This document shows, piece after piece, positions 30,617 to 34,085 of a stretch of 34,085 bases of DNA; the first letter of the stretch is position 1; each line of letters opens with the position of its first letter. The translations under genes and the position numbers were made by a program. Source of the stretch: JBBKWQ01 sp037969115 (GTDB taxonomy: Bacteria > Actinomycetota > Acidimicrobiia > Acidimicrobiales > Ilumatobacteraceae); the NCBI GenBank assembly GCA_037969115.1, contig JBBKWQ010000055.1, positions 1-34,085 of the forward strand, read 5' to 3'. A model generated the notes under the pieces. That model made no database searches, was not told the origin of the DNA, and was given only the letters and a program-made list of their open reading frames with translations.

Positions 30617-32362
30617 TCAGCCTTCCTTCCAGGCTTCTTGCAGATACATCCGGCCGGCGATCGAGCCCTGTACCTCGTTTCCGGACTCGAGCGTCATGTT
30701 GCCGACGCCGTGGACGTTCGCCTGATACGGGCTGTTCCACTCGGTGGTGTTCAGCCAGATGTTGTACACCTGTTCCGCGAAGAGCTGGCTGATCTGCTGG
30801 CCGAGCGCATCGAGCTCGTCCCGGTCGGCGGTGGCCCACGTCTGGAACATCAGATCATCGAGTGCCGGGTCGGCGATGCCGCCGAAGTTCAGCGCCAGGC
30901 CCTCACCGTGGCGGGTGGTCCACCATATTTCCTCGAGGCCGGGCTGACCCTGACCATGGTTGCGCCACAGGAACACTTCGAAGGAGCCCGTGATCGCCTT
31001 GGTGATCAGCTCCGACTGGTCGAACTGGTCGATGTCGACGGTGAGCCCGCAGTTGGTGGCCCACTGGTCGGCGAACAGCTCTGCGGTGAGCAGGTTCGAC
31101 GGCACGTTGGTGGTGCCATAGGTGATGACGTCGGGACGACCGATCTCGTCGAGGATGGCGTTACCGCCTTCGGGGTCGAATTCGGGGAAGCCCGGATCTG
31201 CCATGTATCCGAGGGAACCTTCGGCGAACGGTCCGTTGGCGATCTGGTTGCCCGGTGCACGGAATGCGAGGAATTCCTCACGGTCGGTGCACATCGCCAC
31301 TGCCTGTCGGAACTGCTGATTGTCCCACGGTGCGTTGCGGTTGTTGATCAAGAGGTACGTCGTCTCGCGGTCTGGCGCGTTGCGGGCGAGCTGTCCGCCG
31401 CTGTCGAGCCAGTCCGTGTTCCAGAACTCCTTGTTCTCGCCGAAGCTGTCCATGTTGCCGTCGGCATCGCCCGATTCCATCGTGGCTCGTCGCGTCGACA
31501 CGTCGGGGACGGGCCGGAAGTTGATGCCGTCGAGATAGGGCAACTGCTCGCCGTTCGCGTCGGTCCTCCAATAGTTCGGGTTGGCGACGGTTCGCGTTTC
31601 CTCACCACGGATCTGCTCGGCCATCATGAACGGCCCGGTCGCGACCATCAACGCGCCGGCACGATCGGGGTTGTCCCAGAAGCTCGGGGCGATGAGGTAG
31701 CCGGTGCGCTCGGCGATGTTGTAGCCGAACGTCGAGAAGGATCGACCGAACGTGACCTTCACGGTCATCGGGTCGACCAACTCGATGCTGTCGGTGCCGT
31801 TGGCGAGGTCGGTCAGGACTTGACCCTGTAGCACACCACTGGCCATCTCGACGAGGTTGCGCTGCACGGCGGCACCATCGGCCGGTGTGCCGTCGTGGAA
31901 GGTCACCCCGTCTCGCATGACCAGGGTCCACTCGGTGAAGTCGTCGTTGCTCTCGATCGACTCGAGCAGGAACGGCTCGAGCTCACCGTCGGCGTTCACG
32001 ATCGTCAACGGGTCGGCGACGTTGCGCATCACCGTGATACACGCCACGGCGCAGTTGGCGTTGGGAATGTCCCACGTGTCGGATTCCGCTTCGAGCAAGT
32101 ACGTGAGGGTGCCGCCGCGCACTGGGGCCATCTCCTCGACCGGTGCCGCGGTTTCTTCCGGAGCGGCCTCGTCGGTCGAGGGTGGCGCAGTCTCTTCGGG
32201 ATCGGCTTCGCCCTCGTCTGGCTCTTCGACCGGATCGGTCTCCTCGGTGGCATCGGTCGTGTCGGTCGCGGTGTCGTCGCTGGCCGCGTCGTCGCTACCG
32301 CCGCAGGCACCTGCGATCAGTGCTCCCACGAGTAGTGGAGCGAGCAAACGTGAACGTCTCAT
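30617..32362 (-). CDS. Peptide ABC transporter substrate-binding lipoprotein (SBP_bac_5)
   Basis: 581 residues from the ATG at 32362, with GGGGGA six nt upstream. The signal peptide ends at lipobox Cys20 ('GALIAGACGG'). An unusually long Asp/Glu/Thr-rich linker (about 21-75) comes before the binding domain, which begins 'GGTLTYLLEAESDTWDIPNANC'. Family features include 'LVMRDGVTFHDGTPADGAAVQRNL', 'NPNYWRT' and 'LPYLDGINFRPVPD'. This is the extracytoplasmic component that delivers a peptide-like ligand to the permeases encoded downstream. The gene leads the operon; a strong hairpin separates it from the permease. The ligand is unknown. Confidence 0.93.
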   Translation of the reverse strand: MRRSRLLAPLLVGALIAGACGGSDDAASDDTATDTTDATEETDPVEEPDEGEADPEETAPPSTDEAAPEETAAPVEEMAPVRGGTLTYLLEAESDTWDIPNANCAVACITVMRNVADPLTIVNADGELEPFLLESIESNDDFTEWTLVMRDGVTFHDGTPADGAAVQRNLVEMASGVLQGQVLTDLANGTDSIELVDPMTVKVTFGRSFSTFGYNIAERTGYLIAPSFWDNPDRAGALMVATGPFMMAEQIRGEETRTVANPNYWRTDANGEQLPYLDGINFRPVPDVSTRRATMESGDADGNMDSFGENKEFWNTDWLDSGGQLARNAPDRETTYLLINNRNAPWDNQQFRQAVAMCTDREEFLAFRAPGNQIANGPFAEGSLGYMADPGFPEFDPEGGNAILDEIGRPDVITYGTTNVPSNLLTAELFADQWATNCGLTVDIDQFDQSELITKAITGSFEVFLWRNHGQGQPGLEEIWWTTRHGEGLALNFGGIADPALDDLMFQTWATADRDELDALGQQISQLFAEQVYNIWLNTTEWNSPYQANVHGVGNMTLESGNEVQGSIAGRMYLQEAWKEG

Positions 32363-32469
32363 ACGTGTCCCCCATAGTCGAAAACCCGGTCGGGCTCGGT
32401 GATCGCTCTGAGTATGCCATCGGTCACACCCGAAATGAAATCGGGGCGGACGTTCACGTATCACTGCCG

Positions 32470-32487
32470 ACCCACGCCGAGGTGGGT
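32470..32487. repeat. Inverted repeat in the divergent binding-protein / csp region
   Basis: ACCCAC (32470-32475), loop GCCGAG, GTGGGT (32482-32487). It sits between divergent genes (32363-32603) and could be an operator or a small hairpin. I see no other clear signal there, apart from a loose TTGGTG/TATCGT pair near 32531-32550. Confidence 0.35.
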
Positions 32488-32603
32488 GCGCCGCCGGATC
32501 CGAGCTCGTCGGCACGACTGTGGAAACGGAGTTGGTGTTCTGTATCGTTCGTGTCTGTTGGTTCCCGCAGTGGGATCCGACGCGTTACAAGGGAGTACCC
32601 AGA

Positions 32604-32804
32604 ATGGCCACCGGCACCGTGAAGTTCTTCAATGATCAGAAGGGCTTTGGATTCATCAGCCGCGAAGATGGCGACGACGTCTTCGTGCACTTCTCAAACA
32701 TCGAAGGCACCGGTCGCCGGACGCTCCTCGATGGTCAGAACGTCGAGTTCGAAGTTGCTCAGGGCCGCAAGGGCCCCGAAGCAGTTGGCGTTCGCGTCGT
32801 CTGA
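32604..32804 (+). CDS. Cold-shock domain protein (CspA family)
   Basis: 66 residues, the standard one-domain length. RNP1 'GFGFISRED' (usually KGFGFIxxxD) and RNP2 'DVFVHFSNI' are intact, beginning 'MATGTVKFFNDQKGFG'. It binds single-stranded RNA and DNA and melts RNA structure in cold or stationary phase. The start ATG at 32604 follows AGGGAG about nine nt away; the longer frame from 32520 is the 5' leader. It is monocistronic and followed by a clear terminator. Confidence 0.96.
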   Translation: MATGTVKFFNDQKGFGFISREDGDDVFVHFSNIEGTGRRTLLDGQNVEFEVAQGRKGPEAVGVRVV

Positions 32805-32823
32805 TCGAGATCTCGCAACGATC

Positions 32824-32865
32824 AACGCCGCACGGGGCATTGTCTCGTGCGGCGTTTGTCGTTTT
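32824..32865 (+). terminator. Rho-independent terminator of the csp gene
   Basis: AACGCCGCACG (32824-32834) pairs perfectly with CGTGCGGCGTT (32846-32856) around an 11-nt loop, followed by TTGTCGTTTT. It lies between convergent csp and the selenoprotein gene and may act on both, though the T-run favours the plus strand. Confidence 0.85.
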
Positions 32866-32870
32866 CGGTG

Positions 32871-33164
32871 TCAGTGTTCGTAGGGCTCCACAGTGGGGAC
32901 GACCCGCTCGCGGAAGAGTGTGAGCACCTCGCCATCTCGGGCGTGCCGCCCGGTTGCGTGCTTCGAGAACAGCAGTTGGTCGTCGACGACCACGTCGAAC
33001 ACGCCCTTCGACCCCGTCACCAAGGCGAGCTCGTCGATCACGTGTTGGTAGTCGCGCAACAAGTCGTTCGCAGCGCCCACGGCGCGGCTCGAATAGTCTC
33101 AAGGGACGCAATACTTGATCGACACGCGGTGTCGCGTCAGATCGTGTTTGCGTTCGCTGGTCAT
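32871..33164 (-). CDS. SelW/Rdx-family selenoprotein (in-frame UGA = Sec22)
   Basis: Reading from the ATG at 33164 gives 97 residues if TGA at 33101-33099 is decoded as selenocysteine. The start reads M-T-S-E-R-K-H-D-L-T-R-H-R-V-S-I-K-Y-C-V-P-U-D-Y. 'YCVPUDY' is the C-x-x-U/C redox motif of SelT/SelW/SelH (Rdx) proteins, at its usual place at the end of the first beta strand. The remainder ('AANDLLRDYQHVIDELALVTGSKGVFDVVVDDQLLFSKHATGRHARDGEV') is an Rdx thioredoxin-like fold with the typical 'LFSKxxTGRHxxxGEV' ending. Ordinary translation would start at an internal GTG at 33080 and lose the active site. A hairpin follows the TGA. The gene lies 25 nt after ppc on the same strand. No strong ribosome-binding site is visible. 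The alternative is a Cys codon mutated or misread to TGA. Confidence 0.8.
33067..33093 (-). promoter_or_regulatory. Candidate bacterial SECIS hairpin
   Basis: In the mRNA an outer stem UUCG (33093-33090)/CGAA (33070-33067) and an inner stem GCGCC (33085-33081)/GGCGC (33077-33073) close a GUG loop. Between them are internal-loop bases AGCC and UG. The loop lies 18 nt after the UGA, within the distance known for bacterial SECIS elements, and contains Gs as expected. Stability was not computed. Confidence 0.5.
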
Positions 33165-33189
33165 GGTGCCGAATCTACCGGGGAGTCGG

Positions 33190-34085
33190 TCAGCCGCTGT
33201 TGCGCAGTCCGGTCGCGATCGTGTTCAGCGTCAGCTGGATACCACGCTCGATCAGTTCGCCGTCGTCGCCGGCGCGATACCGGCGCAAGAGTTCGACCTG
33301 CATCACGTGCAACGGGTCGAGGTAGGGGAAGCGATTCCTGATACTGCGAGCGAGTGCCGGGTTGTCGGCGAGCGGGTCGTCTGATCCGGTGATGGCGGCG
33401 TGCCACTTCCGGGCGAGGCCGTGTTCGGCGGTGATGGTACCGAAGATGTCGTCTCGCAGCGTCGGGTCGGTGACGAGCGCCTCGGCGTAGGCGGCTCCGA
33501 TGCCGAGGTCAGACTTGGCGAGGACCATGCCCATGTTGTTGATGATCGCCCTGAAGAACGGCCATCGATCGTGCATGTCGAGGAGGAGTTCGGCGTTCGC
33601 TGGGTCTGACGCAACGAAGTGTTCGAATGCAGTGCCGGCCCCGAACCAGCCCGGCAGGTTCAGACGGCACTGACTCCAGCCGAATACCCAAGGAATAGCG
33701 CGCAGATCCTCGATGGCGTCGGAGCGTTTCCGTGACGCCGGGCGGCTCCCGACGTTCAGCGTCGAGATCTCCTTCACCGGTGTGATCTCGCGGAAGAACC
33801 GGACGAATCGTTCGTCGCCGTACACCAACTGGCGGTACGCACCGAGAGCCGATGCCGAAAGGGTCTCCATGGCTTCGCCGAACGGCGTGATCGACTCGCC
33901 GAGATGCTCGGCGTCGAGACACGATGCTTCGAGCGACGCAGCCACGAGCGTCTCCAGGTTGCGACGGGCCGACGCCGGCCACGAGTACTTGGCAGCGACC
34001 ATCTCGCCCTGCTCGGTGAGGCGGAGGGCGCCGTGCACCGATCCCGGTGGCTGGGCCAGGATGGCCTGGTACGCGGGGCCACCGC
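33190..34085 (-). CDS. ppc: Phosphoenolpyruvate carboxylase, C-terminal part (5' end outside window)
   Basis: About 297 residues in frame up to the window edge, beginning 'GGPAYQAILAQPPGS' and continuing 'VHGALRLTEQGEMVAAKYSW', matching the PEPC 'GGPxxxAIxxQPPGxxxGxxRxTxQGE' segment. 'WVFGWSQCRLNLPGWFGAG' and the tail 'IATGLRNSG' (ends in the conserved R-N-x-G) are both diagnostic. The enzyme adds bicarbonate to PEP to form oxaloacetate, replenishing the TCA cycle. The segment in the window is intact. It is followed by the selenoprotein gene after 25 nt. Confidence 0.95.
   Translation of the reverse strand, partial: GGPAYQAILAQPPGSVHGALRLTEQGEMVAAKYSWPASARRNLETLVAASLEASCLDAEHLGESITPFGEAMETLSASALGAYRQLVYGDERFVRFFREITPVKEISTLNVGSRPASRKRSDAIEDLRAIPWVFGWSQCRLNLPGWFGAGTAFEHFVASDPANAELLLDMHDRWPFFRAIINNMGMVLAKSDLGIGAAYAEALVTDPTLRDDIFGTITAEHGLARKWHAAITGSDDPLADNPALARSIRNRFPYLDPLHVMQVELLRRYRAGDDGELIERGIQLTLNTIATGLRNSG

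Noticed and set aside
33081..33111. Reading the SelW gene as a pseudogene broken by a stop
   Set aside because: The stop falls precisely at the family's Sec/Cys site and the sequence after it is intact and family-like, so recoding is the simpler reading, though not proven.

Overview
The window is high-GC DNA with tightly packed, short-gapped genes, frequent GTG starts, many start/stop overlaps (ATGA, GTGA, TGATG), several universal stress proteins (Usp), an F420-type luciferase-like oxidoreductase and apparently leaderless promoters. This fits an actinomycete. The Thr-rich exported proteins and a DevR/DosR-type regulator are compatible with Acidimicrobiia (Ilumatobacter-like), but that placement is an inference.

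Layout. 2-409: 3' end of an LLM oxidoreductase. 428-1768: CBS protein and BON/DUF2267 protein. 1885-6633: hydrogenase maturation genes hypF-hypC-hypD-hypE. 6703-8965: exported unknown protein and RNase Z. 8951-21689: a hypoxia/dormancy-like island with five Usp proteins (three with tandem domains), an APH-AAA fusion kinase, a PAS histidine kinase, a DevR/DosR-like response regulator, a Ca2+-type P-ATPase, an acetyl-CoA hydrolase/CoA-transferase, a 48-residue C2H2 zinc-finger protein and a PNP-oxidase-like flavin protein. 21701-24071: three-gene ABC-2 exporter. 24212-25648: tandem pair of exported proteins with a shared four-cysteine domain. 25670-32362: dipeptide-type ABC importer (binding protein, two permeases, two ATPases) followed by an Sfp-type phosphopantetheinyl transferase. 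32604-32804: cold-shock protein. 32871-33164: a SelW/Rdx-type selenoprotein with an in-frame TGA. 33190-34085: C-terminal part of PEP carboxylase, cut by the window edge.

How the genes work together. DosR-like inverted repeats (pattern GGGNCNNNNGNCCC, usually with at most one mismatch) lie upstream of the CBS gene, hypF, the Usp genes, the P-ATPase, the zinc-finger gene and the PNP-oxidase gene. In six of these the repeat ends exactly 35 or 36 nt before the start codon. This suggests one set of DevR-activated, leaderless promoters covering hydrogenase maturation, Usp proteins, ion transport and CoA recycling under low oxygen, resembling the mycobacterial DosR regulon but differently arranged. 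The regulator is co-transcribed with a Usp and faces its probable kinase convergently.

The two observations most worth testing are the UGA-encoded selenocysteine protein, which ordinary gene calling would truncate to 69 residues, and the fixed-spacing DosR-like promoter set.
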